Source: Streptomyces luteolus (GTDB lineage: Bacteria > Actinomycetota > Actinomycetes > Streptomycetales > Streptomycetaceae). Taken from it: a stretch of DNA of 64,000 bases. Below the pieces are notes generated by a model. It worked only from the letters and a program-made list of their open reading frames with translations, was not told the origin of the DNA and did no database searches. Shown piece after piece: positions 1 through 8,053 of the stretch. Location of the stretch: contig NZ_JASCIS010000024.1 of the NCBI RefSeq assembly GCF_029968015.1, positions 1-64,000 of the forward strand. Reading direction: 5' to 3'. The number at the start of each line of letters is the position of its first letter. Within the stretch, counting starts at the first letter, position 1. The position numbers were made by a program, and so were the translations under genes.

Positions 1-113
<113 letters not shown>

Positions 114-141
114 GCTCCCGTGCCGACCCGGCGGGCGGACC

Positions 142-159
142 CGGCCCGAGGCCGGGCCG
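142..159 (-). terminator. Candidate terminator of the GDPD gene
   Basis: A 7-bp perfect stem (CGGCCCG/CGGGCCG) with a 4-nt loop lies about 43 nt past the stop codon of the GDPD gene. There is no T tract, which is common for actinobacterial terminators. Confidence 0.45.
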
Positions 160-201
160 TGTCCGCAGACCGGGTCGTGTCCGCTGCCGAACCGTCCCCG
201 C

Positions 202-1113
202 TCAGTCGTCGTCGCCGACCGCCGAGCGCACCACGTCCGGCCTGTTGGTGATGATCCCGTCGACGCCGTACCCGGCCGCGCGCCGCGCGTCCGCCGCCTC
301 GTCGACGGTCCACGTGTAGATCTCCAGCGGCTTGCCGTGCGGGCCTCTCATCGCGTGGATCGCCGCCACGTACGACCGCGAGATCGTGGTGTGCCGCGCG
401 TTGATCTGGTCGACGAACGTCGCGTACTCCGGCAGCTCAGCGACCGAGGGCGTACCCAGGAAGCCCTTCTTGATGTCGGGTCGCAGCGCGTGCACCTTGC
501 GCATGCTGTCCGCGTTGAAGCTCTGCCACACCAGCTTGCTGCTGACGTGCCCGCGGTCGAGCCAGCCCGTCTTCTCGAGCACCCGCAGCGTGTCCTGCTC
601 GATGCCGGGGTACAGCTCCGGCTTCTTCACCTCGAGGACCAGCTTCTGGTTGTTCCGCTCGACCCGGTTCATGTACTGCTCGAGCGTCGGCACGCGCTCG
701 CCCTTGTACTTGGCGTCGAACCAGCTGCCCGCGTCCAGCTTGGCGATCTCGGCGGAGGTGAAGTCCGCGACCTTCCAGGGAGCGCGGTCGGGGAAGACCT
801 CCTCGACGTTCGTCGTCCGCTTCAGGTTGTCGTCGTGCATGACGACGAGCTCGCCGTCCTTGGTGCGCTGCACGTCGTTCTCGACCCAACGGAAGCCCAT
901 GTCCCGGGCCTTGTCGATGGCGGCGAGCGTGTTCTCGGGGGCGTACGCGGAGGCGCCGCGGTGGGCGACGACCAGCGGGCCGTCGGTGTCGGCGGGTGCC
1001 TGAACGGCGTTCGTGGTCTGCGGAGCGGCGGCGTGGGCCGTGGTCGTGGGGAGCAAGAGCGCGCCGACTCCCAGTAGCGCTGCGGCTGTTGCTGCTGCGG
1101 GACGTGCGTACAC
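202..1113 (-). CDS. Secreted glycerophosphodiester phosphodiesterase
   Basis: Predicted 303-aa exported enzyme that hydrolyses glycerophosphodiesters to an alcohol and glycerol-3-phosphate. A Sec signal peptide covers about residues 1-28 (short basic N-terminus, Ala/Leu core, TTTAHA cleavage region). The GDPD signature follows: HRGASAYAPENT, then the metal-binding END pair, MHDD, and the LEVKKP strand. I start at the GTG at 1113 because GAGGAG lies 5 nt upstream and this places the signal peptide at the N-terminus; a longer reading frame to 1350 has no such support. It is divergent from the MHYT gene. The family is often phosphate-regulated, but I saw no clear PHO box here. Confidence 0.9.
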   Translation of the reverse strand: MYARPAAATAAALLGVGALLLPTTTAHAAAPQTTNAVQAPADTDGPLVVAHRGASAYAPENTLAAIDKARDMGFRWVENDVQRTKDGELVVMHDDNLKRTTNVEEVFPDRAPWKVADFTSAEIAKLDAGSWFDAKYKGERVPTLEQYMNRVERNNQKLVLEVKKPELYPGIEQDTLRVLEKTGWLDRGHVSSKLVWQSFNADSMRKVHALRPDIKKGFLGTPSVAELPEYATFVDQINARHTTISRSYVAAIHAMRGPHGKPLEIYTWTVDEAADARRAAGYGVDGIITNRPDVVRSAVGDDD

Positions 1114-1378
1114 GTGGACTCCTCGGGTCGAGAGAGCGCGGACCGGACGAGAGTGACAGTCGATGACTAACAAGGGGCAGGCGCCGGATGGACACAGGTT
1201 GAACGGAGTTGCCCCGAGACAGCCCGAACACGCCCATGCCGCCGGATTCTTTGCCGAAAAATCGCTCGTACGTTTGTCGGTGCGCTCTAATCTCTGCTCA
1301 ATCACTCGCTCTGAGAGGGTGATTGCACGGGGGCTCGCAGGTGATACCAAGTCAATTCAGGTGGAGGGGCTGCCACGC

Positions 1379-2278
1379 ATGCAGGGGACGGTCGACGGAT
1401 TCAGTTACGGGCTCGTCACGCCCGTGGTCGCGTACCTGATGGCCTGCCTCGGCGGTGCGCTGGGCCTGCGCTGCACCACCAGATCGCTGCTCGTGGAGAA
1501 CTCCTGGCGGCCGGGCTGGCTCGCCCTCGGCTCGGCCGCCATCGGCTCGGGCATCTGGACCATGCACTTCGTGGCGATGATGGGGTTCGCCGTCGAAGGG
1601 GTCCCCGTCCGGTACGACGCCGCGATCACCTTCGCCAGCCTGGGCCTCGCCATCGTGATGGTCGGCATCGGGATCTTCATCGTGGGCTACCGCGGGGCGA
1701 CGGTCATGGCGCTCTTCACGGGCGGCACCATCACCGGTCTCGGCGTCGCCTCCATGCACTATCTGGGCATGGCCGGAATGCGCCTGCAGGGCTCCCTCCG
1801 GTACGACACGTTCACCGTCTCCCTCTCTGTGGTGATCGCCGTCGTCGCGGCCACCGCCGCGCTCTGGGCCGCCGTACAGGTGCGGGGCTTCCTGTGGAGC
1901 CTCGGGGCCAGCCTCGTCATGGGGCTCGCGGTGACCGGCATGCACTACACCGGCATGGCCGCGCTCGACGTGCACCTGCACGGCTCCGGCAGCCTGCCGG
2001 CCGGTGACCCGCCCGCCGAACTGCTCGCGCCCATGATGATCGGCCCGCTCGCCTTCCTCGTTCTGGCCGGCGTGGTCGTGATGTTCGACCCGCTGATGGC
2101 GACGGGCGCCGACCGGCAGCGCGCGGAGCAGAGCCCGCGCCCCGGCCCCGCGCTCGTGCCCCGCCCCGGCATACCGGCCCACGGACCAGGCTCCGACGCG
2201 GCCCGGGGCCGCCCGCCCCGCCGCCGCACGTTCGTCCCGGCCCCGCCGCGAGGCCCGCGCTCCCGCCTCGACCGGTGA
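1379..2278 (+). CDS. MHYT-domain integral membrane sensor protein
   Basis: 299-aa membrane protein with about seven hydrophobic segments. It carries the repeated MHYT signature in three forms: MHFVAMMGF, MHYLGMAGM and MHYTGMAAL. In the family these His/Met-rich motifs near the outer membrane face are proposed to bind a metal such as copper and to sense a diatomic gas. Here there is no fused GGDEF, EAL or kinase domain, only a Pro/Arg-rich cytoplasmic tail of about 60 residues, so any output would need a partner. The ATG at 1379 has GGAGGGG about 10 nt upstream. The signal it senses is unknown. Confidence 0.85.
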   Translation: MQGTVDGFSYGLVTPVVAYLMACLGGALGLRCTTRSLLVENSWRPGWLALGSAAIGSGIWTMHFVAMMGFAVEGVPVRYDAAITFASLGLAIVMVGIGIFIVGYRGATVMALFTGGTITGLGVASMHYLGMAGMRLQGSLRYDTFTVSLSVVIAVVAATAALWAAVQVRGFLWSLGASLVMGLAVTGMHYTGMAALDVHLHGSGSLPAGDPPAELLAPMMIGPLAFLVLAGVVVMFDPLMATGADRQRAEQSPRPGPALVPRPGIPAHGPGSDAARGRPPRRRTFVPAPPRGPRSRLDR

Positions 2279-2346
2279 TCACCGGTCGGCCGTCCGTACG
2301 CCTGTGACCAGGCAGGACGGCGGCTCAGGGCCGAATGCGGGGCCGG

Positions 2347-2369
2347 TTGTCAGTGGGGAGTCGTACGGT
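2347..2369 (+). promoter_or_regulatory. PafBC-type (RecA-NDp) damage promoter of uvrB
   Basis: TTGTCAGTG, exactly 8 nt, then TACGGT. This matches the RecA-independent DNA-damage promoter consensus described in mycobacteria and assigned to the PafBC activator. The -10 box ends 7 nt before the uvrB ATG, so transcription is expected to start at or next to the A of the start codon (leaderless mRNA). Confidence 0.75.
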
Positions 2370-2376
2370 GGTTCTC

Positions 2377-4539
2377 ATGCGGCCCGTATCCAAGATCGAA
2401 CGCACGGTGGCGCCCTTCGAGGTCGTCAGCCCGTACCAGCCCAGCGGTGACCAGCCCACCGCCATCGCCGACCTCGACCGACGCGTCCGCGCAGGCGAGA
2501 AGGACGTCGTCCTGCTCGGCGCGACCGGCACCGGCAAGTCCGCCACCACCGCGTGGATGATCGAGAAGCTGCAGCGCCCCACGCTCGTGATGGCGCCGAA
2601 CAAGACGCTCGCGGCGCAGCTGGCCAACGAGTTCCGCGAACTCCTGCCGAACAACGCCGTCGAGTACTTCGTCTCGTACTACGACTACTACCAGCCCGAG
2701 GCGTACGTCCCGCAGTCGGACACCTACATCGAGAAGGACTCCTCGATCAATGAGGAGGTGGAGCGCCTGCGCCACTCCGCCACCAACTCGCTGCTCACCC
2801 GGCGGGACGTCGTGGTGGTCGCCTCCGTCTCCTGCATCTACGGCCTGGGCACGCCGCAGGAGTACGTCGACCGCATGGTCTCCCTGAAGATCGGCGACGA
2901 GATCGACCGCGACCAACTCCTGCGCCGCTTCGTCGACATCCAGTACACGCGCAACGACCTCGCCTTCACGCGCGGCACCTTCCGCGTCCGCGGCGACACC
3001 ATCGAGATCTTCCCGGTGTACGAGGAACTCGCGGTCCGCATCGAGATGTTCGGGGACGAGATCGAGGCGCTCTCCACCCTGCACCCGCTCACCGGCGAGG
3101 TCATCAGCGACGACGAGCAGCTGTACGTCTTCCCGGCCTCCCACTACGTCGCGGGCCCCGAGCGCATGGAGAAGGCGATCACCGGCATCGAGAAGGAGCT
3201 GGACGAGCGCCTGGCCGAGCTGGAGAAGCAGGGCAAGATGCTGGAGGCCCAGCGCCTGCGCATGCGCACCACGTACGACCTGGAGATGCTCCGCCAGATC
3301 GGCTCCTGCTCCGGCATCGAGAACTATTCGATGCACTTCGACGACCGCGACCCCGGCACACCCCCGCACACCCTCCTCGACTACTTCCCGGACGACTTCC
3401 TGCTCGTCCTGGACGAGTCCCACGTGACCGTCCCGCAGATCGGTGCCATGTACGAGGGCGACGCCTCCCGCAAGCGCACCCTCGTCGACCACGGGTTCCG
3501 GCTCCCCTCCGCGCTCGACAACCGCCCACTGAAGTGGGAGGAGTTCCAGGAGCGCATCGACCAGACCGTGTACCTCTCGGCCACCCCGGGGACGTACGAG
3601 CTCTCACGCGGGGACGGGCACGTAGAGCAGATCATCCGCCCCACCGGCCTGGTCGACCCGGAGGTCGTCGTCAAGCCCACGGAGGGGCAGATCGACGACC
3701 TGGTGCACGAGATCCGCACCCGCGCGGAGAAGGACGAGCGCGTCCTCGTCACCACGCTCACCAAGAAGATGGCCGAGGACCTCACGGACTACTTCCTCGA
3801 ACTGGGCATCCAGGTCCGCTATCTGCACAGCGACGTCGACACCCTGCGCCGCGTCGAGCTGCTGCGGGAGCTGCGCGCGGGCGAGTTCGACGTCCTGGTC
3901 GGCATCAACCTCCTCCGTGAGGGCCTCGACCTGCCCGAGGTCTCCCTGGTGGCGATCCTCGACGCCGACAAGGAGGGCTTCCTGCGCTCAGGCACCTCCC
4001 TGATCCAGACCATCGGCCGCGCGGCGCGCAATGTCTCCGGCCAGGTCCACATGTACGCGGACAAGATCACCCCGGCGATGGAGAAGGCCATCGACGAGAC
4101 CAACCGGCGCCGCGAGAAGCAGGTCGCGTACAACAAGGCGAACGGCATCGACCCGCAGCCGCTCCGCAAGAAGATCAACGACATCGTGTCGGCCATCGCC
4201 CGCGAGGAGGTCGACACGGAGGAGCTCCTCGGCTCCGGCTACCGCAAGGCCAAGGACGGCAAGGGCGCCAAGGCCCCGGTGCCGTCCCTCGGTTCGGCGA
4301 AGGGGCAGGACGCCGCGGCGGGCACGTCCGCCAAGTCGCGCAAGGCGGCCAAGGGGAAGGCCGAGCAGGTTCCCACGGACCGGCCCGCGGCCCAACTCGC
4401 CGAGCAGATCGAGGAGATGACCGACCGGATGCGCGCCGCGGCCGCGGACCTCCAGTTCGAGGTCGCCGCCCGGCTGCGTGACGAAGTGTCCGAGATGAAG
4501 AAGGAACTGCGTCAGATGAAGGAGGCGGGCCTCGCCTGA
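2377..4539 (+). CDS. uvrB: Excinuclease ABC subunit B
   Basis: 720-aa UvrB, the damage-verifying helicase-like ATPase of nucleotide excision repair. It is loaded by UvrA and then recruits UvrC. Visible are Walker A GATGTGKS (about residue 48), the beta-hairpin region YYDYYQPEAYVPQSDTYIEKD, the DESH box in VLDESHVTVPQ, motif VI QTIGRAARN, and a C-terminal UVR coiled coil (about 685-720) for UvrC contact. A Lys/Ala-rich linker (about 630-680) precedes the UVR domain. I place the start at ATG 2377 because the damage promoter would begin transcription there; GTG 2368 lies inside the -10 box. It is a single gene, followed by a ter-type gene. Confidence 0.97.
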   Translation: MRPVSKIERTVAPFEVVSPYQPSGDQPTAIADLDRRVRAGEKDVVLLGATGTGKSATTAWMIEKLQRPTLVMAPNKTLAAQLANEFRELLPNNAVEYFVSYYDYYQPEAYVPQSDTYIEKDSSINEEVERLRHSATNSLLTRRDVVVVASVSCIYGLGTPQEYVDRMVSLKIGDEIDRDQLLRRFVDIQYTRNDLAFTRGTFRVRGDTIEIFPVYEELAVRIEMFGDEIEALSTLHPLTGEVISDDEQLYVFPASHYVAGPERMEKAITGIEKELDERLAELEKQGKMLEAQRLRMRTTYDLEMLRQIGSCSGIENYSMHFDDRDPGTPPHTLLDYFPDDFLLVLDESHVTVPQIGAMYEGDASRKRTLVDHGFRLPSALDNRPLKWEEFQERIDQTVYLSATPGTYELSRGDGHVEQIIRPTGLVDPEVVVKPTEGQIDDLVHEIRTRAEKDERVLVTTLTKKMAEDLTDYFLELGIQVRYLHSDVDTLRRVELLRELRAGEFDVLVGINLLREGLDLPEVSLVAILDADKEGFLRSGTSLIQTIGRAARNVSGQVHMYADKITPAMEKAIDETNRRREKQVAYNKANGIDPQPLRKKINDIVSAIAREEVDTEELLGSGYRKAKDGKGAKAPVPSLGSAKGQDAAAGTSAKSRKAAKGKAEQVPTDRPAAQLAEQIEEMTDRMRAAAADLQFEVAARLRDEVSEMKKELRQMKEAGLA

Positions 4540-4582
4540 GACCGGTGAGGAACGCCTGAGCACGCCGCCGCACCCGGCCGGA

Positions 4583-4606
4583 GCCGACCGGCCGGCCGGG
4601 GTCGGC
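4583..4606 (+). terminator. Candidate terminator after uvrB
   Basis: GCCGACC and GGTCGGC form a 7-bp stem around a G/C-rich 10-nt loop, 44 nt after the uvrB stop. No T tract follows, so the call is tentative. Confidence 0.4.
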
Positions 4607-4652
4607 GGGATGTGTTGCAAGAACGCCACAAAGCGCTGTCCGGACTGCGGTG

Positions 4653-4675
4653 CTGTCAGTGGCACTGCGTAGGGT
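4653..4675 (+). promoter_or_regulatory. PafBC-type damage promoter of terD
   Basis: CTGTCAGTG, 8 nt, then TAGGGT: the same architecture as at uvrB. The expected start point is near 4682, leaving a leader of about 54 nt before the GTG of the TerD gene, which has its own ribosome binding site. Confidence 0.7.
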
Positions 4676-4735
4676 GCTGAGCAACCGCACTTGGGGCGGT
4701 TGGTCGTTGGGGAAAGGTTCGAGAGGGGACAGCGC

Positions 4736-5314
4736 GTGTCGGTCAACATGACGAAGGGGCAGGCGATCAGCCTGCAGAAGAATGACGGGGGCACCCTGAC
4801 CGCGGTGCGCATGGGGCTCGGCTGGCAGGCGGCGCAGCGCCGCGGCCTGTTCGGCTCCCGGACCAAGGAGGTCGACCTCGACGCGTCGGCGGTCCTGTTC
4901 GCCGACAAGCAGCCGGTGGACGTGGTGTTCTTCCGCCACCTCGTCAGCGACGACGGCTCGGTGCGGCACACCGGTGACAACCTCGTCGGCGGCGTCGGCC
5001 AGGGCGGGGACGACGAGGCGATCCTCGTCGACCTGCAGCGCGTCCCGGTCCACATCGACCAGATCGTCTTCACGGTGAACTCCTTCACCGGACAGACCTT
5101 CCAGGAGGTGCAGAACGCCTTCTGCCGCCTGGTGGACGAGACGAACGGCCAGGAGATGTCCCGGTTCACGCTGGACGGCGGCGGCCAGTACACCGCCCAG
5201 ATCATGGCCAAGGTGCACCGCACGGGCTCCGGCTGGTCCATGACGGCCCTCGGAACCCCGGCCAACGGCCGTACTTTCCAGGACCTGATGCCGTCGATCC
5301 TGCCGCACCTGTAA
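4736..5314 (+). CDS. TerD-family stress protein
   Basis: 192-aa TerD-domain protein. The family binds calcium and acts in tellurite, phage and oxidative/DNA-damage stress complexes with TerC and other Ter proteins. The signature loop GDNLVGGVGQGGDDEAILVDL with its Asp/Gly metal ligands is intact, as is the TerD beta-sandwich opening (MTKGQAISLQK). The GTG at 4736 has GAGAGGGG 7 nt upstream. It is probably cytoplasmic, since no signal or TM segment is present. A damage-type promoter precedes it, and a TerD fusion and terC follow, so this looks like a compact ter locus next to uvrB. Confidence 0.9.
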   Translation: MSVNMTKGQAISLQKNDGGTLTAVRMGLGWQAAQRRGLFGSRTKEVDLDASAVLFADKQPVDVVFFRHLVSDDGSVRHTGDNLVGGVGQGGDDEAILVDLQRVPVHIDQIVFTVNSFTGQTFQEVQNAFCRLVDETNGQEMSRFTLDGGGQYTAQIMAKVHRTGSGWSMTALGTPANGRTFQDLMPSILPHL

Positions 5315-5397
5315 GCACACCCGTACGCGTCAACTAACGTACTGGCGGCGGCAGTTGAGGGCGGAAGTTGAGGCAGGCAACGGGCGCCGGTCTGACT

Positions 5398-5532
5398 GTG
5401 ACGCCTGCAGAGGTGACGCCTGCAGAGGTGACGCCTGCAGAGGTGACGCCTGCAGAGGTGACGCCTGCAGAGGTGACGCCTGCAGAGGTGACGCCTGCAG
5501 GCGTGACGGCGGCAGACGTGTCGGCGGCAATT
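5398..5532 (+). repeat. 15-bp tandem repeat array between the two ter genes
   Basis: Nine 15-bp units in direct tandem. The first six read GTGACGCCTGCAGAG, the seventh ends in GGC, and the last two are diverged. Each unit holds a PstI palindrome. In one plus frame they encode VTPAE pentapeptides, but that frame has only a TTG start and no ribosome binding site, and it runs into the TerD-fusion gene out of phase. I therefore treat the array as non-coding or vestigial. It ends about 30 nt before the next gene's start. Confidence 0.9.
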
Positions 5533-5563
5533 GAAGAAAAGCGCAACGAGGGGAACGAAGGCG

Positions 5564-7768
5564 ATGACGGCCGAGCTGGTCAGGGGCCAGAACCACGTAC
5601 TGCCCCAGACCCGACTGGAGATCCGGGTGTCGGCCGGCCGACCGATCGTGGCGGGTGCGACGCTCAGTGACGAGCAGGGCAAGGTCCGCGGAGCCGACTG
5701 GGTGGCGCACCCCGCGTCCCCCGGTGTGCCGGGCCTCGAGGTCTCCAAGCAGGCCGCAGCCGACCATCGCCTCGCCGTGGACCTCGGTGCCCTGCCGCCC
5801 GGCGCGGAGCGGGTCAACATCCTGCTGGCGCTGCCCGTCACCGACGGCTCCCAAGTGGCCGACGGCGGGGGAGGCCCGGTCAGGTTCGGCGCCCTGGCGG
5901 CCCCGTTCGTCGCGGTGACCGGGCTCGATGGCTCAGAGATCGCCAGCTACACGATCACGGACCTGGACGCGGAGTCCGCCGTGGTGGCCCTGGAGCTGTA
6001 CCGCAGGCAGGGCGCCTGGAAGGTGCGCGCCGTGGGCCAGGGGTACGCGGGCGGGCTGGCCGCGATGCTCACCGACCAGGGGCTGCCGGACGGCCCGGCG
6101 CTCGCCGCCGAGATCCTGGACGCCGTGGCGAGCGGTGTGGCCCGTTCCGTCGCGGCGCCCCCGCAGCGCACCGCCGAGGGCGACCGGGTACGGCAGGCCG
6201 CGCCGCCCGCGCAGGAGACCCACGGCACGGCGGCCGCTTCGTCCGCCAACTCCCCGCACCCGGCTACGGCTTCCGCTCCTGACGGTCATGTGGCGCAGGC
6301 GCAGGCGCCGTCTCCGGTGCAGACCGGCCCGGCAGCGGCGGGCCCGGCGACCGGCCCCGCGCCGACCGGTGACGGCGGAGTCCCGCACCAGCCCGCGCCT
6401 ACCCCGTCCTCCGCCGCACGTACGCCCGTCCGCTCCGACGAGCAGGGCGGCCGACCCGACGGGCACACCCAGCCGACCCAGGACCGCGTCGACCAGCCCG
6501 AGCCGCAGACCGCCACGACCGCCACCCCGGCGTCCACCGGCGGTCCCGTCGACTACACCCACCCCGCTCGTCGTACGGCCGCGCCGCCCGCGCCGGCGCC
6601 TGCCCCGCAGTCCGCGCAACCGGGCGCGCCCGCGCGGCCCGTCGCAGGTGACGCGACCGGCTGGTCCATGGAGGAGCGGCTCTACAACCAGGTGTGGGGC
6701 ATGTTCGAGGACCTGGCCCGTACGGCCGCCGCGTACCGCAGTGCCGTGGACTTCGCCGAGTCCCGTATGGAGCAGGAGCTCGACCAGGTCCTCACCGACC
6801 CGCGCAGCCGGATCAGCGGGCAGGGCGACGCCGCGCGTGAGGCGGCCCGTGCCAAGCAGGCCAAGCTGGTCGAGCAGGCCAGGGAGGTCCTCGACCGGGA
6901 CGTCGCCCAGCTCTCCGCCGAGGCCGATGTGGTCGAGCCCGCCCTGCCGCCGTCCTTCGCGGCCTGGGACAACCCGGTCTGGCACGCGTACCGCGTCCCG
7001 ATGGAGGCGCCCATGGCGCTGCGCCTGGGTGACCTCCATCTGCCCGAGTGCGCCGATCTGCGGATCCCGATGCTGATCAGGCTGCCGCTCGAACGCGGAC
7101 TCTGGATCGACAGCGGACGCACGTCCTCGTCGGCCACCGCGTCCCTGGCCGACAGCGAGGAGACGCGCGGCCTCGCCATGGACACGGCGGTGGCGCACGC
7201 GGCCCGGCTGCTCGCCGTGTACCCGCCCGGCGACTTCGCGGTGCATGTCATCGACCCCGCGGGCTCGGCGGCCGGATCGCTCGCTCCGCTGCGTGACTCG
7301 GGTGTGCTCGCCGATCCGCCCGCCGCAGGGGCGGCAGGGGTGTCCGAGGTCCTGGCCCGGCTGACGCGCCGGGTGGATCTGGTGCAGATGGCGGTGCGGG
7401 CGCGCGCCACGGACTCGCTGCCGCCCGATGTGGACACGGCCGAGCAACTGCTGATCGTCAACGACTTCCCGCACGGTTTCGACGACCGTGCCGTGACCCA
7501 GCTGCGGTACCTCGCCGACGAGGGCCCGGCGGTGGGCGTCCACCTGATGATGGTCGCCGACCGCGAGGACGCCGCGGAGTACGGACCGATCCTCGACCCG
7601 CTGTGGCGCTCGCTGCTGCGGCTCACGCCGGTGCCCGATGACCACCTCGCGGACCCGTGGGTCGGCCATGCCTGGACGTACGAGCCTTCGCTCACCCCGC
7701 CCGGCAGTGAGGTGCTGAGCGACGTCCTGGCCCGGGTCGCCGACGCGCGCAGAGCCTGGGGACGTTGA
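5564..7768 (+). CDS. Large TerD-like protein with degenerate ATPase-like C-terminus
   Basis: 734-aa protein with three parts. Residues 1-170 are TerD-like (LVRGQNHVLPQTRLEIRVS, then ITDLDAESAVVALELYRRQG AWKVRAVGQGYAGGL). Residues 185-375 form a Pro/Ala/Thr-rich, probably disordered linker. Residues 380-734 hold a helical stretch (about 395-460) and an alpha/beta segment resembling an FtsK/HerA-type ATPase. That segment has LLIVNDFPHGFDD where Walker B would be and GPAVGVHLMMVADR beyond it. At the expected P-loop it reads GRTSSSATAS, with no GKS/T, so nucleotide hydrolysis is doubtful. Start ATG 5564 has GAGGGG 10 nt upstream. It lies between terD and terC. The ATPase resemblance is my inference. 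Confidence 0.75.
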   Translation: MTAELVRGQNHVLPQTRLEIRVSAGRPIVAGATLSDEQGKVRGADWVAHPASPGVPGLEVSKQAAADHRLAVDLGALPPGAERVNILLALPVTDGSQVADGGGGPVRFGALAAPFVAVTGLDGSEIASYTITDLDAESAVVALELYRRQGAWKVRAVGQGYAGGLAAMLTDQGLPDGPALAAEILDAVASGVARSVAAPPQRTAEGDRVRQAAPPAQETHGTAAASSANSPHPATASAPDGHVAQAQAPSPVQTGPAAAGPATGPAPTGDGGVPHQPAPTPSSAARTPVRSDEQGGRPDGHTQPTQDRVDQPEPQTATTATPASTGGPVDYTHPARRTAAPPAPAPAPQSAQPGAPARPVAGDATGWSMEERLYNQVWGMFEDLARTAAAYRSAVDFAESRMEQELDQVLTDPRSRISGQGDAAREAARAKQAKLVEQAREVLDRDVAQLSAEADVVEPALPPSFAAWDNPVWHAYRVPMEAPMALRLGDLHLPECADLRIPMLIRLPLERGLWIDSGRTSSSATASLADSEETRGLAMDTAVAHAARLLAVYPPGDFAVHVIDPAGSAAGSLAPLRDSGVLADPPAAGAAGVSEVLARLTRRVDLVQMAVRARATDSLPPDVDTAEQLLIVNDFPHGFDDRAVTQLRYLADEGPAVGVHLMMVADREDAAEYGPILDPLWRSLLRLTPVPDDHLADPWVGHAWTYEPSLTPPGSEVLSDVLARVADARRAWGR

Positions 7769-7780
7769 GATGGTCAAGGC

Positions 7781-7812
7781 GGGTTTTGCTCACGACCCCC
7801 ATCGCAAAACCC
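7781..7812 (+). terminator. Terminator after the TerD-fusion gene
   Basis: A perfect 9-bp inverted repeat, GGGTTTTGC/GCAAAACCC, with a 14-nt loop starts 13 nt after the stop codon. It separates the ter fusion gene from the riboswitch-controlled terC transcript. Confidence 0.6.
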
Positions 7813-7888
7813 CTCTGACCTGCACGTTTGGTTTGTGCTTTACTTCACTCTTTACCTTTCCTTGGTAATTCGCGTACTCTTCATCTCG

Positions 7889-8005
7889 CGGAGGGGAGTA
7901 CTCCCTGAATGCGGCGTTCCCGTCAATACGGATCTGGGCCAGGTCCCGGGGCGTCGGCCCGCCGAGCGTTCGTGAGAGCGGCGCCTCGGGTGGAAGAGAC
8001 CTCCG
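7889..8005 (+). promoter_or_regulatory. yybP-ykoY (Mn2+) riboswitch upstream of terC
   Basis: The conserved elements of this riboswitch class appear in order. They are GAGGGGAGTA at the 5' side, CGTCAATACGGA in the middle, and GAAGAGACCTCC at the 3' side. A closing P1 helix forms between CGGAGG (7889-7894) and CCTCCG (8000-8005). The class senses Mn2+ and usually controls Mn exporters or TerC-family membrane proteins, and the next gene is terC. The 3' end of P1 is about 40 nt before the terC ribosome binding site, so translational or transcriptional control is possible. I saw no obvious intrinsic terminator within that 40 nt. Confidence 0.8.
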
Positions 8006-8053
8006 GCAGCGACGACGCTGGTGTTTGTGCCGTTACGTACTGCCGGAGGCGCA

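Noticed and set aside
1274..1293. TTGTCGGTG followed by TAATCT upstream of the MHYT gene
   Set aside because: The spacer is 5 nt rather than 8, so it does not fit the damage-promoter architecture found at the four other sites.
5368..5670. 100-aa frame holding the VTPAE pentapeptide repeats
   Set aside because: It starts at TTG without a ribosome binding site and runs out of phase into the TerD-fusion gene, so coding use is unsupported; it is kept as a DNA repeat.
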